The notes beneath the pieces were generated by a model that did no database searches, had not been told where the DNA came from, and saw only the letters and a program-made list of their open reading frames with translations. Below, piece by piece: positions 33,332-43,110 of a DNA stretch of 64,000 nucleotides; position 1 is the first letter of the stretch; each line of letters opens with the position of its first letter. The DNA is from Brachypodium distachyon (Eukaryota > Streptophyta > Magnoliopsida > Poales > Poaceae). A program made the position numbers and the translations under genes. Location of the stretch: assembly GCF_000005505.3 (NCBI RefSeq), contig NC_016135.3, positions 28,110,758 through 28,174,757 of the forward strand. The letters are read 5' to 3'.

Positions 33332-33450
33332 CTGCGGTTGGAGACGGCCGGGCGGCGAGAACGACGGCGGCAGTGGGAGGCGGCGTAGGTGGAAGACACC
33401 AAGTCAAGGCAAAGCTGACTCCTTCCTGCTCGATCAATCACCTCTGGCAC
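33332..33450 (-). other. PPA: 5' UTR exon of the pyrophosphatase gene (approximate)
   Basis: On minus the sequence CCAACCGCAG/GTAACTCC marks a splice donor at 33331/33332 that pairs with the acceptor just before the ATG. The transcription start is estimated near 33440 downstream of a CTTTTTAAAAAG motif (33456). The exact start cannot be read from sequence. Confidence 0.5.
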
Positions 33451-34439
33451 GAGCTTTTTAAAAAGGGAAGGAATTGAAGGCGAAACGAACTTGTTTGCCG
33501 TTAGCACCCTGGTTTTACTAACTTAGTTAAGATTAGCCCCTGAGTTGAGCATCCTGCTTTTTCGCAAAAAACTAAGAGTTGAAATACTGTATTCTTTGTA
33601 GTTATATATGCAGTAAGTGGGCAGTAATGTAAAGTTTACTGTTTCCTCTTTGTGTTTAAAAACAAAGACAAAGTTCGGTAAAGGCGTAAAGCAAACAAAA
33701 GTGAGACCAAAACAACCATGCCTATGTTATCAAGGAACAAAAGCAGCTTTCTTTTGTCAATCTAAATGGCCATAGACTGAAAGCAGCAGATTCTAAACTA
33801 TCAGTACAACTTGCAAATACATGAGGGACTCCATTTTATTAGCTGTAGTTGGAAGGCTTGCAAACATCATGCGTTATTAACTATGCTAACTAACTGCTAA
33901 CCTCAGACTCGGAAACCCGAAGAAAAACACAGATTGGACGAAATTACTACGAACAACATTTCTTCTCCATCCACAAATTCGAATGCTGCCCGAAAGAACT
34001 ACTCCAGTATGCACCAAACGACAAGGGGAGGAAGATCCAAGCCAGAATGTACATACATACATACGCATCCTATCTACACCAGCTACAGAGATGCTTTCAC
34101 TTGTCTAATCACGTGCAATGCCAGTCCCTGTCTGCTCAGAATCCTTCGTTTAATCCATCTTGCTTCTTCAGTTTAATAATTCACGCTACAGTCCAACCCA
34201 GCGGAAGCATCCAATGATAATTTTTTTACTTACCGGAAGTTTTCGAGTTCCAGATTACTGAATATACCCATGGTGTCAAAACCATCGCCTTTACTGAACA
34301 GTGATCGAATCCATGGTGTCAAAGCCCAGTAAGCCATCGCCTTTACCTGTAGCTGTAGCATCAACCAGGAAGCAGATCCCACTCCCCACAGTGTCCCTCG
34401 CTACAGCTGCTCAGTAGCGAGCTGAGCTAGCTCCGGCAG
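33451..34439. promoter_or_regulatory. Divergent intergenic region between pyrophosphatase and membrane-protein genes
   Basis: About 1 kb with no coding sequence. It holds the promoters of the two divergent genes. No conserved regulatory motif is recognised beyond the TTTAAAAAG site near 33456. Confidence 0.4.
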
Positions 34440-35157
34440 ATGGAGCAGCAGCAGCGGCTGGTGCCGACGAGGATGGCGGCGCAACAGCAACAGCCGGCGT
34501 CCTCCTACATCGGGATCGATGGCGGCGGCGGAGGGGGAGGGGGAACGGTGGACGTGGTGGCGCGCGACGCGGCGGCGCAGGCGCTGGGCGGGGTGGTGCA
34601 GCTGCACTTCGACAAGACGGTCGAGAAGAAGCGGGCGGCGGACTTGCAGAAGCAGGAGCTGTGGCGGCTCTTCCTGGGCTTCTTCGTCTTCCTCGCCGTC
34701 CTCTTCCTGGCCGTCTCCTCCTCCCCGCCCGCCCGCCTCCAGTGCCGCCACCTCTGGGCCCCCGCCGGCCTCCTCTCCCTCGCCCACCTCGCCTTCTACG
34801 CCGCCGTTGCCCACCACCTCCGCTGCCTCAACGGCTTCCGGTACTCAATTCCCCCAAATCCCCCAGATCCCTCTCTGATTGCTCGATTTAGCTGCTCAAG
34901 GACGTCAATGGCGGATTTGTGTGTGTAGGTACCAGAGGAGGTGTCACAAGCTGACGCTGGCGCTGGCGGCGGAGCGGCTGAGGAAGCTGAAGGCGGCGGG
35001 GGAGGTGGTGGCGGCGGCGGACGTGGAGGTGCCGTACCAGGAGCCGCACGGGAGCTACCTCGCCAAGTTCAGGCGCAGCTGGGCCATCCACTTCGCCTTC
35101 CTCATCGCCACTTTCGCCTTCTCCGTCGCAGCAGCCGTCGCAATCCTCTGCTTCTAA
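34440..35157 (+). CDS. Small plant membrane protein of unknown function, three predicted helices
   Basis: Two exons, 34440-34840 and 34929-35157 (donor CTTCCG/GTACTC, acceptor TGTGTAG), give 209 residues. The N-terminus is Q- and G-rich (a run of nine glycines with a few other residues), then VVARDAAAQALGGVVQLHFD. A charged KTVEKKRAADLQKQELWR segment follows. TM1 is at about 71-92 (LFLGFFVFLAVLFLAV), TM2 at about 103-125 (WAPAGLLSLAHLAFYAAVAH). A basic helical stretch in exon 2 (RLRKLKAAGEVV) precedes a C-terminal TM3 ending VAAAVAILCF. I do not recognise a named family and infer no function. The alternative frame at 34519-34878 is a GC-driven shadow. Confidence 0.8.
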
Positions 35158-35848
35158 GCAATCTAGCTATCATTGCTCGTCACTGCCGTTGCCATTGCTG
35201 TCTCTCTGTTTCTGCTCTGTTCTCAACTCAAGAACTCGTTGCCATTGCCGTCTCTCTGTTTCTGCTCTGTTCTCAGCTCAAGAACTGAAATCGATTGTCG
35301 TCGTGTGTTCGTTATTTAGTCATCAGCAGTAAAATGGATGGATGTTCGTTGTCAATTGCTGTCAGTGAGAGATGGGTTTATTTAGATGATTTTTTTGTCT
35401 GCTCCGACCAACTTTGCTTCGTGGCTCCCGGCTCTTTAATCATAACTCTGACGTGACTACACATGGTTCAGTCAGTCACATCGCATCAGATAGTTTCAGA
35501 TGTGTGCTACTGTCTGTCTTCATTCATTGCTTGTCGAATTCTGACGAAATTTATTTTTATTTCCCTTTCGAAATCAAATACGTATCAAATGAAAGAAGAA
35601 GAATCGTCATCGTTTACAGCTTACATGTTACAACACGATCTCCAGCCATGATGCAGGAGCTTTAGCTACTGGCTTAAATTTGTCAACTAAACGAACGCTG
35701 AAGAAAAAAACAACTGGTGTATGGAAAAGAAATGCTCTGGATCAACTCCCAATTCCTGAGCTTCAGTTTGGAGCTGTCCCAGACATACATGAAACATCCG
35801 TTCTAGGCCAGCATCTAGCTGCAGAACACCATCCAGTGAGGAAGAGGA
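35158..35848. other. Convergent 3' region between membrane-protein and J-protein genes
   Basis: It holds the 3' UTRs of two convergent genes. It includes a near-perfect direct duplication of about 51 bp (GTTGCCATTGC(T/C)GTCTCTCTGTTTCTGCTCTGTTCTCA, at 35188 and 35239). No further gene is seen. Confidence 0.5.
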
Positions 35849-38758
35849 TTAAGCGGCCTTGAGGACGGCGCTGAGAGAGTTGTATGCATTGACGCAGAGC
35901 TTAAACTTCTCCTCAGCAACGGCCTGCGCGCAAATGTAGGGAATGTATCCTTTGTTAAGCATCTGTGCCTTTGCAAAATGCAAATTGAAATGTGACTGAC
36001 GATGAAGTTCTTTCATGAGGAAGAACTGGAGTGGTTACCTGTGAAGAGCCCGGGTGCTTGTCAGGGTGCCACCTCAGAGCTGATGCCCGGAAACTGCAAC
36101 AACACAACCAGTAATTCAGGTGAACCCCAGAGGAGCAGTACTCATGCATCCATACGAAAAATTGCAACGGTGGCAAGACAAACGACAATTTGAGGGCTCA
36201 TGACAAATCGAAAACTCACGCTGTTTTGACATCTTCTAGAGTTAGTGGACCACATGGTGGTAATCCAAGGGTGACCCTATGCGCATGTGAACCAAGACCA
36301 GCTGTCTCGCTTGTGTCATCGTCGCTTTCGTCTTCGCTCTCGCTTGCAACTCTTCCTCTTCGTGATTCACTGGTCCGTCTAAATCCAGACGATGAATCTC
36401 TGAAGTGAAAACCCTCCCATGATATATGGGACCAAGTAAATCCGTGATGATCACCAAAGATGGTTTCGAAAATATTTTCAGGATTCACGTATTGGGTCTC
36501 GTAGAAAAAGTTGTAGAACTTCGCCTTGTCCTTTTTGTCTGCAAAAAGAGCATGCTCATCTAAGTATCATTTATTATGATATGATGGTTACTTGAAGAGA
36601 TTTATGTGGACAACAGGATAAGCCATGCTATAATCCGTGGAAGCTCAACAAATTACTGCTATTAAACAGCATGCTCATTTGCTATAGGAACAAACCATAT
36701 AATGTAATCATAAAAGATCAGGATTCAGGTACTCCCTCAGTCCAACAAAAGATGTCTCAAGTTTGTCAAAATTTGGATGTATCTAGACATAGCTTAGTGT
36801 ATAGATGCATTCAAATTTAGTCAAAGTTGAGACATCCTTTGTTGGACGGAGGAAGTACTTGAGTTGTAGACCATTGCGGTTGTTTGGCAGTATATTCTCA
36901 CACTGTTTCCATGCCAATGAATCATATCAAATAGCTTGACAGAAATCCTTATGGACCATAGAGTGATATACTATTACACATAACAATTTAGAAATGCTAA
37001 AAGAACATGTGGATATTTCCAAGGCAGTAGTGCACCAAAACCAAAATATGCATCTATTGTGCTAAGAGAGAACCATACTCTTTCTTTGATTGTGTACTCC
37101 TTGTCGGGACTTTGTTGAACTGTGATCCTGAGGTCTTTTTCTGAAGGTTTTAAATCGTGGAGTATCATGCGAATTAGCAAAGCTGCCAATACTCCCATCC
37201 TGGAGGGAGCACAAGTGTATTACAGAGTACATATAACATACCAATAATAAACGGATGGTTGGTATTTTTGACAACTCTTATCCTTGCAGATATAAACTAT
37301 TACCTTAATTATCCCCGTAAAGGGGGGATAATTAAGTTCAAATGACAACTCAAACCGAAATTTCACCTGTATATGAGGTGTTGACTTCCCATAGAGAAGG
37401 TAATCTTTCAGGGCCTTCTTTCCTTCTGCTCGTTTTTGACGAACAACGTATCTCTCGTATTTCTGTTGAAAAGTAATTACCCATGAGAACTAGTATCATA
37501 AAACATCACCAGTATCCAGTGCTACCTAAATAAACTATCAGGGGACAAACCTATAACTATTTTTCTTTCTGCCCATTGAATCAAGTTTGTTTTGGCTACT
37601 AAACATGTGGCAGTAAGACAAATGCATAATACAGCTAAAGCTGCTCAATTACATCTTGACAATCGAACTGTGGTGTCCATCTATAAAACCATTAACAGCA
37701 CGGTGAGTTATGTTTAGTTGTATGAGTATGCAAGCACCCTAAGGCAAAAATCCTAATAAAAACATCTTGGTACTATCTTAGTCCAATTCCTTGCACTCCC
37801 TTATATTATTATACTTGCCAAAGTTACTGAGCATGCTAGTTCCCTATCATGCATCAAGTTAAACCGCTGATTTGAGCTTCTGGACTTGAAGTATGTTTGC
37901 CACTAACGATGCTCATGATTCCAATGAGATAACAGTTGAGAGACGTGAGGATGTATACCTTGGATAGCTTCCGCTCTCCATGTTCATGCTGCATAACGAA
38001 TTGGCAGCAGGAAATTAATGCCAGGATGCAAGCCATATATGAAAAGAAGCAGAACATAAGTGATGTTGTAACTTGTGAACCATATGTATAGCCCAACCGA
38101 GACAGAAACAGTTAAGTGCCAAATGTGCATGTTGGGGTATTTCACATGTTATAGCTACTTGAAATGGTAGCTGAAATCATGATACAGCAAGTTAATCGGC
38201 CAAGGACAGGCCAAATGCGTAACACTAACACATGGAGGCTCATCATTCAAAATAAACCTACTGGAACCTATTACTTTGTGGTTTCCTTAATCAACCCAGG
38301 AGCGAGGCTCCTTTCATCTAACAAAATCAACCTACTGGAACTCATCGGCGATAATCAATCAAGACGATGGCGGCTCAAGATTCAACCTTACAGCTTACAG
38401 CAAGTTGTATGCACAAGAAAGGTATCATCAAACTATGCCAACTTCGATCTATTTCCCCTCCAGTGATTATACGGCCCTATCCCAAGCGTTGAGCCTGTGG
38501 CAACTATAAGCACATTCCACGCATGGTGAAATCCATTCAGGAAAGCAATTTTATCCTCTCTCCTACCTAACAAGAACAGGATTCCCAACAACAAAGAAGG
38601 AAAATTAGGCAGGCGGGGAGGCGGGCTCAGACCTTGCAATCCCACTTGGACTTCCATTTGGCGGTCGAGACGGGCGTGGAGTGGAACGACGCCGCGGCGG
38701 CGGCGCAGAGGTGGCCCCGCAGGCCCGGGAGGCTCTTGCCCCATGACGCGGCGTGCAT
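35849..38758 (-). CDS. J-domain (DnaJ-like) protein with predicted mitochondrial presequence
   Basis: Seven exons join in phase: 38633-38758, 37959-37988, 37367-37462, 37079-37199, 36220-36538, 36039-36093, 35849-35923 (822 bases, 273 residues). The N-terminus MHAASWGKSLPGLRGHLCAA plus a Ser/Ala/Arg-rich stretch has the look of a mitochondrial targeting peptide. The middle is basic (KYERYVVRQKRAEGKKALKD), then FYNFFYETQYVNPENIFETI and a Ser/Asp/Glu-rich linker. The J domain is at the extreme C-terminus (about 210-270), with the HPD motif in RWHPDKHPGSSQ. This arrangement suggests an Hsp70 co-chaperone recruited through the N-terminal part. The client is unknown. A Stowaway MITE sits in its fourth intron (36730-36856). 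Confidence 0.9.
36730..36856. mobile_element. Stowaway MITE in an intron of the J-protein gene
   Basis: TACTCCCTCAGTCCAACAAAA ... TTTGTTGGACGGAGGAAGTA with the inner 'gtctcaa(g/c)tttg..aaatttgga..tatctagaca' pattern shared with the copies at 40820 and 50202. The TA target duplication fits the family. Confidence 0.8.
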
Positions 38759-39175
38759 ATCTGACAGCTTCGCTCCTCACCCGCCGGCCGGTGGAAACGA
38801 CGAATCCCGACCCGAGCCCCCCCTTCGATTGTTGCGCGCGGGCGGAGAAGAAAAATGGCGATCCAGGCCACGCGAGGGAAGAAGAAGGAGAAGAATTAGC
38901 TCGCAGAAGCGGCGGCCTCCTCCTTGGATTCGCCTCCGCCGCTGAAATTTTTAGGCAAAGACCGCACCTTTGTTGTTCCTCTTCCTCTCACGCCGGCGGC
39001 CCCGTTTTTTTTCAGTGCCTCTCCAGAGTAAGTGTGGACGATAGCCCAGGCCCAACTCCTCCATGGGCTTACAGCCATGGGCCCTATGGGCTAACATTAC
39101 TAACAGAGCCTCCTCTCAAAAATCAAAAATACTAACAGAGCCCTTGGCCGCCGCCAAACCCCAAAACACGATGCC
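38759..39175. promoter_or_regulatory. Short divergent promoter region (J-protein / F-box)
   Basis: Only 417 bases separate the two divergent start codons. The left part is GC-rich 5' UTR of the J-protein gene, the right part carries repeated 'catgggc' phrases (39042-39100). No TATA box stands out on either side. Confidence 0.45.
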
Positions 39176-40380
39176 ATGGCGCCGCCGCCGTGGGACTCTC
39201 TCCCGGCAGATCTCCTCCGCCTCGTCGCCGGGCGCGTCCTCGCCACCGGCGACCTCCTCGACTACGTCCGCTTCCGCGCCGCCTGCGCCCACTGGCGCTC
39301 CAGCACCGACTCCCCCCTCGGCCGCGGCATCCTCGACCCGCGCTTCCACCCGCGCCACTGGATCATGCTTCCCGACGGCCATGGCCTCCACCCCCCTGAA
39401 TCCCCCACCAACAAGAAGCGCTTCTTCAACCTCTCGACGGGCGCCTTCGCCCACCCCCGGCTCCCAATCCTCAGTGATCACCACGTCATCTGCCCCGTCC
39501 AAGGCCTCCTCCTCCTCCTACACAGCCAGCAGCACGACGACGACATCCTTCTCCTCCACCCCTTCACCGGCGACCTCATGAAGCTCCCGCCGAAGACATC
39601 TCTCAGGACAAGCTTGCGAGCCCACCTGCAATTGCCGATAGTACTATTAAGCAGCAATTTCTTGTTGAGCGACGTGGTCGCCTCTGTGACCGTGAGCACT
39701 AGTACTAGTACGGATGATACGGATGATGGATCATCGATCGCCGCCGCGGTCGTCGTCATCAAGATCGCGTTCTCGTACTCGTCGCGCCTGGTGTTCTTCG
39801 CCGTCAGGGACGATCAATGGCGCGTCATGGGCTCCGTGACGTCGCCCCCTAACGGGGGGCTGATCTCGGTGCAAGGGAAGTTCTACGTGGTTGTGTATCC
39901 CGAACATGGCGGGTGGCTTGTGATTGTGGAGATGGAGGACGGAGATCAGGGTTTTGCTCCCCGGCAAAGGTGATCGCTACGTTTCCGGCAGGCAAGATGT
40001 ACCCGCCTTTCGACTTGGTCGAATGCGGGTCACAGATCCTGCTGACGGCTTTCGAAGACCGCGCGCGTTCGGGGCCTGCGGTGGTTTACAGAGTGGCAGA
40101 TCTTGCCATGGGAGGAAGATCGGTTCTTGTCCCGGTGACAGACATTGGAGGCAATGCTCTGCTGGTTGGCCTCCAAAGGAGCCTGAGCCTTGGTTTCAAG
40201 GCGGCGCCTGCCATTGCCATTGCCGGAGACACCGTTGTTGTGAGTATGCACCCGGTCACCTCGGTACTGACTTCGTCGGTGGCGGGCGGGTGTGCGGTTG
40301 GAGATGAGCGGTGTGCTTGTAGCCTCGTTTCTCATATCTACGGGGTCTGCCATTGTTTCACACTGTCGCTAAGACGGTGA
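39176..40380 (+). pseudogene. F-box / DUF295-type gene with a frameshift
   Basis: The first frame (39176-39973) starts MAPPPWDSLPADLLRLVAGR, a standard F-box start of the grass F-box/DUF295 family, with WRSS and NLSTGAFAHPRLPI typical of the downstream domain. It ends at a stop after GFAPRQR. The DUF295-like C-terminal half continues without a gap in another frame from about 39955 (VIATFPAGKMYPPFDLVECG ... VADLAMGGRSVLVPVTDIGG) to 40380. One base is lacking, or two are extra, near 39950-39975. I see no plausible intron there: there is no donor-acceptor pair with normal spacing. F-box proteins of this type would act as substrate adaptors of SCF ubiquitin ligases. This copy is probably a recent pseudogene unless the frameshift is a sequencing error. 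Confidence 0.75.
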
Positions 40381-40664
40381 GCTAAATCTTGTTCAGTTGT
40401 TCTCTCCTTGTTGGTAGTACTTTGTTATCTAGAATTTTTTTTTTCAAGAACTTACCTACAATATTCAATTGGTTCGTGTTAAGTTAATCGATTTCTTCTC
40501 TTATAAATGTACAGTATTGCTGCATATATTCATGTAGTTGAATAGTTTCCAAGTAGTAGTTTGTGTGCATGATTCATAATAAATGTAGGCCGGAGAAACA
40601 AAAATTGCATGATTGGAATATATATATACGGCCTCCCTTGTTGGCCTGTCAGCGTGAAATGATC

Positions 40665-40754
40665 TACCCCTCTCTCCGTCCTGAAATAACTGACGTGAAA
40701 TTTTATAAGAATCTAGACAACTCCACGTCACTTATTTCAGGGACGGAGGGAGTA
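40665..40754. mobile_element. Stowaway MITE
   Basis: CCCTCTCTCCGTCCTGAAATAA ... TTATTTCAGGGACGGAGGGAGTA: nearly perfect inverted termini around a 'cgtgaaattttataagaatctagacaactccacg' stem. About 90 bp. Confidence 0.8.
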
Positions 40755-40819
40755 TCAAATTACTAGAGCTTAATATATTTGCGATTATACTACTGTAGTA
40801 TGTGATTTGGCTTAATTAG

Positions 40820-40943
40820 TACTCCCTCCGTCCAATAAAAAATGTCTCAACTTTGACTAAATTTGAATGCATCTATACACTAAGTCATGTCTAGATACAT
40901 CCAAATTTTAACAACTTGAGACATCTATTGTTGGAAGCGAGTA
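40820..40943. mobile_element. Stowaway MITE
   Basis: TACTCCCTCCGTCCAATAAAA ... TTGTTGGAAGCGAGTA, with an internal pattern closely matching the copies at 36730 and 50202. Confidence 0.8.
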
Positions 40944-41109
40944 CTATATTTTGGAATAGAGATAGCAGTAGAGCTCTTTCGTACGTTATTACTAATAGTA
41001 CAATGTCCGTGCGTTGCCACGGCCTAGACACCTGCATGAAAATTCATGTTTATAGAAAGAACAACAATTTAATTTGACATCAAAGAGTTACATAATGCAA
41101 CATCAGTGG

Positions 41110-42245
41110 CAGAGCTTCTGTTTACGGCTAATGCATGCATATTTCCTTTGTGAAATCAAGGTCAGACAACTATCCACAGTCACGCTGGTTATCGTCATGA
41201 GATTCGGCTGACAAAGATGTAACTTCGATAATGTCCATATTGATGGACTTGTATCAAGGAAAGATGAGTGTGTGTTGGCGAACTCGTCGGCTAACAAGGA
41301 CACAGGGGACACGATTTATCCAGGTTCAGGGCCCTCGATGAGGTAATGCCCCTACGTCCTGCTTATCGGATCTGTATTGATGAGTCGATTACCATGAGGT
41401 GCCGCAGAATCTAGACGCACCGAGTCGTCGAGTGCGTTCAGGCGACTTGTATCTAAGTTGGGGGTGTCCTCTTGGCTTCCCCTCCTGGTCTTTTGTATAT
41501 GCATGGACTGAGGTCTCAGGCAGAGTCCAAGTCGGTTATAATGAGGAGATATACTCTAATGAACCTTCCTTGTCTTGAGTCGTAAGATTTGGCATGTAGA
41601 CTCTTGGAGTCGTAGTAAGCTTTCTTGTGGCCCCCCAGCTGGGCTGTACCGGGTATACTCGAGTCGAGTACGTGGTTAGTCATAACCACGTCATCGGCTC
41701 CACTTGATCATCCTCTAGCGCATGAAGAAATAACTCCAGCCCCTCACACTCATGGTTCTTAGAATGTCCAGCAACCATCGTGTTCCATGAGATGCAGTTC
41801 GTCAAACACCTTCCGCACAGCCTCAGCATCACCACATTTGGAGTACATAGTCACGAGTGCATTCAACACGTCGACCTCGACTCACATCCCGGTCGGGCAT
41901 TTTCACGAACGCCCTCCACGTGTGCCACGACTCCCCGAACCGGACGAGCATGCCGAGCATGACGTTCTTGAGGCGGAACCCGAAGGTGGCGTATGCGACG
42001 GGCACGCGCGCAACCCGTGCTCCGCGGCGCGCGCAGCACCACTCGCAGAGGTGGAAGAGCGCCACTCAGGCGTCCTCGTCGAGTGGCTCCGGGGAGGACT
42101 CAAGCAGTCAGAGCGCATGTGGCAGCTCCCCATGCGCGCAGAGCGCTCGCAGCACCATGCTCGGGTTGGCGGAGAACGTGGAGGCCGCCGCCGCTGACGC
42201 TGACGACACGAGCCAGTGGCGCGAGGAGGCAGGGCGGGCAATGAG
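41110..42245 (-). pseudogene. Pentatricopeptide repeat (PPR) gene fragment, split by a solo LTR
   Basis: Read on minus: HWLVSSASAAAAS (42220), FSANPSMVLRALCAHGELPH, stop, LLESSPEPLDEDA, stop, VALFHLCEWCC, then TFGFRLKNVMLGMLVRFGES and TWRAFVKMPDRDV, and further on ISWNTMVAGHSKNHECEGLE and LFLHALEDDQVEP, resuming after the LTR at PNLMTITSVTVDSCLTLIS (to about 41160). This is the start of a plant PLS-class PPR protein of the kind that edits chloroplast RNA. At least two in-frame stops, frame changes around 41880 and 42000, and the inserted LTR make it a pseudogene. The remaining repeats and C-terminal E/DYW domain are absent. Confidence 0.8.
41209..41693. mobile_element. Solo LTR (485 bp) with 5-bp target duplication inside the PPR pseudogene
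   Basis: It begins TGACAAAGATGTAAC and ends AACCACGTCA (TG...CA). It is flanked by TCGGC on both sides (41204-41208 and 41694-41698). Removing it and one TCGGC joins the PPR reading VEP to PNLMTITSV exactly in place. It contains a typical LTR phrase, ACACGATTTATCCAGGTTCAG. No internal element sequence is left, so the full element was lost by LTR-LTR recombination. Confidence 0.9.
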
Positions 42246-43110
42246 CTGAGGTGCTTGTTCCGCGGGCGCGTGGGCGGGAGGGTTACGGGGAGCGGACGGA
42301 GGCGAGGAGGAGCGGGGGAGGGTACAAGTGTTGCTTGGTGGGCGTAGGAGGAGCTGTACACACACAGTCACCGCCGCCGCTCGGATCTCAGGCCGCCGGC
42401 GCTGCCGCCCGCCTCTGTGCCACGGGCGTCGGGCGGCACAGAGCGCAGGAGGCCGCTGGATGGATGGCGCGGAGCAGCGAGGGAGGGTCGGACTGGGCGG
42501 CGCTACGACCGGGGCACCGGGTTGGGCGACGGTAGCGAAGGATTTGCGAGAGGCCTAGAGTTTCCTTCGTGTGGATCCTTTCGTGGGGACTGGCCGACTG
42601 GGGAGAAACAACGTGTGCAAACTGTGGGTTGATTCTTGAAAACTCGAGGGGGCAAAACGCAAATATGACTGGCGGACGACGACTGAGGAAACACTCCCTT
42701 TATTATTAGGTGTAGAAATCTGGTTATTGTTTCCATGTTATCCAACAGATCAGAAGCTGTGCATGGAAATCATTGATCAGTTCATCCATCTCATCTCATC
42801 TGACAGGACAAGCACGTACGATGCAAATGAGTATCAGTGCTTTTATTTCTGGCCTTCCTACAACTGATCTCGATTGCATCATCAGTTCCTTGTACTAGTA
42901 GCTACTACATTCTTCTCTGATATGATATCGTAATTTCCCCTCTACACGTACACAGTTCAGTCTTCAGAACAAAACAAAACCAGAGAGCCACTCCTTCTAA
43001 AACTGCACCTAGATATTCCAACTAAGTTCTACCAACCCCCCCAAATCTTCCTTCGTGGACGACAGGACCAGTTCATCTCCTTGATCGCCGGCCCCGCAAC
43101 CAATTAATCC
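42246..43110. other. No gene supported
   Basis: The left part is GC-rich upstream sequence of the PPR fragment. The right part is 3' UTR and flank of the WAT1-related gene. The overlapping open frames on the plus strand at 42250-42630 are GC-driven and match nothing I know. Confidence 0.4.

Larger units (their letters stand above)
40381..41100. other. Intergenic with two MITEs
   Basis: The 3' flank of the F-box gene is followed by two Stowaway-type elements listed separately. No gene. Confidence 0.4.

Noticed and set aside
34519..34878. Ser/Arg-rich plus-strand frame overlapping the membrane-protein gene
   Set aside because: GC-driven alternative frame. The frame at 34440 has membrane helices and splices in phase to exon 2.
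42251..42632. Overlapping plus-strand frames
   Set aside because: GC-rich and low-complexity, with three overlapping frames and no homology. More likely the 5' flank of the PPR fragment.
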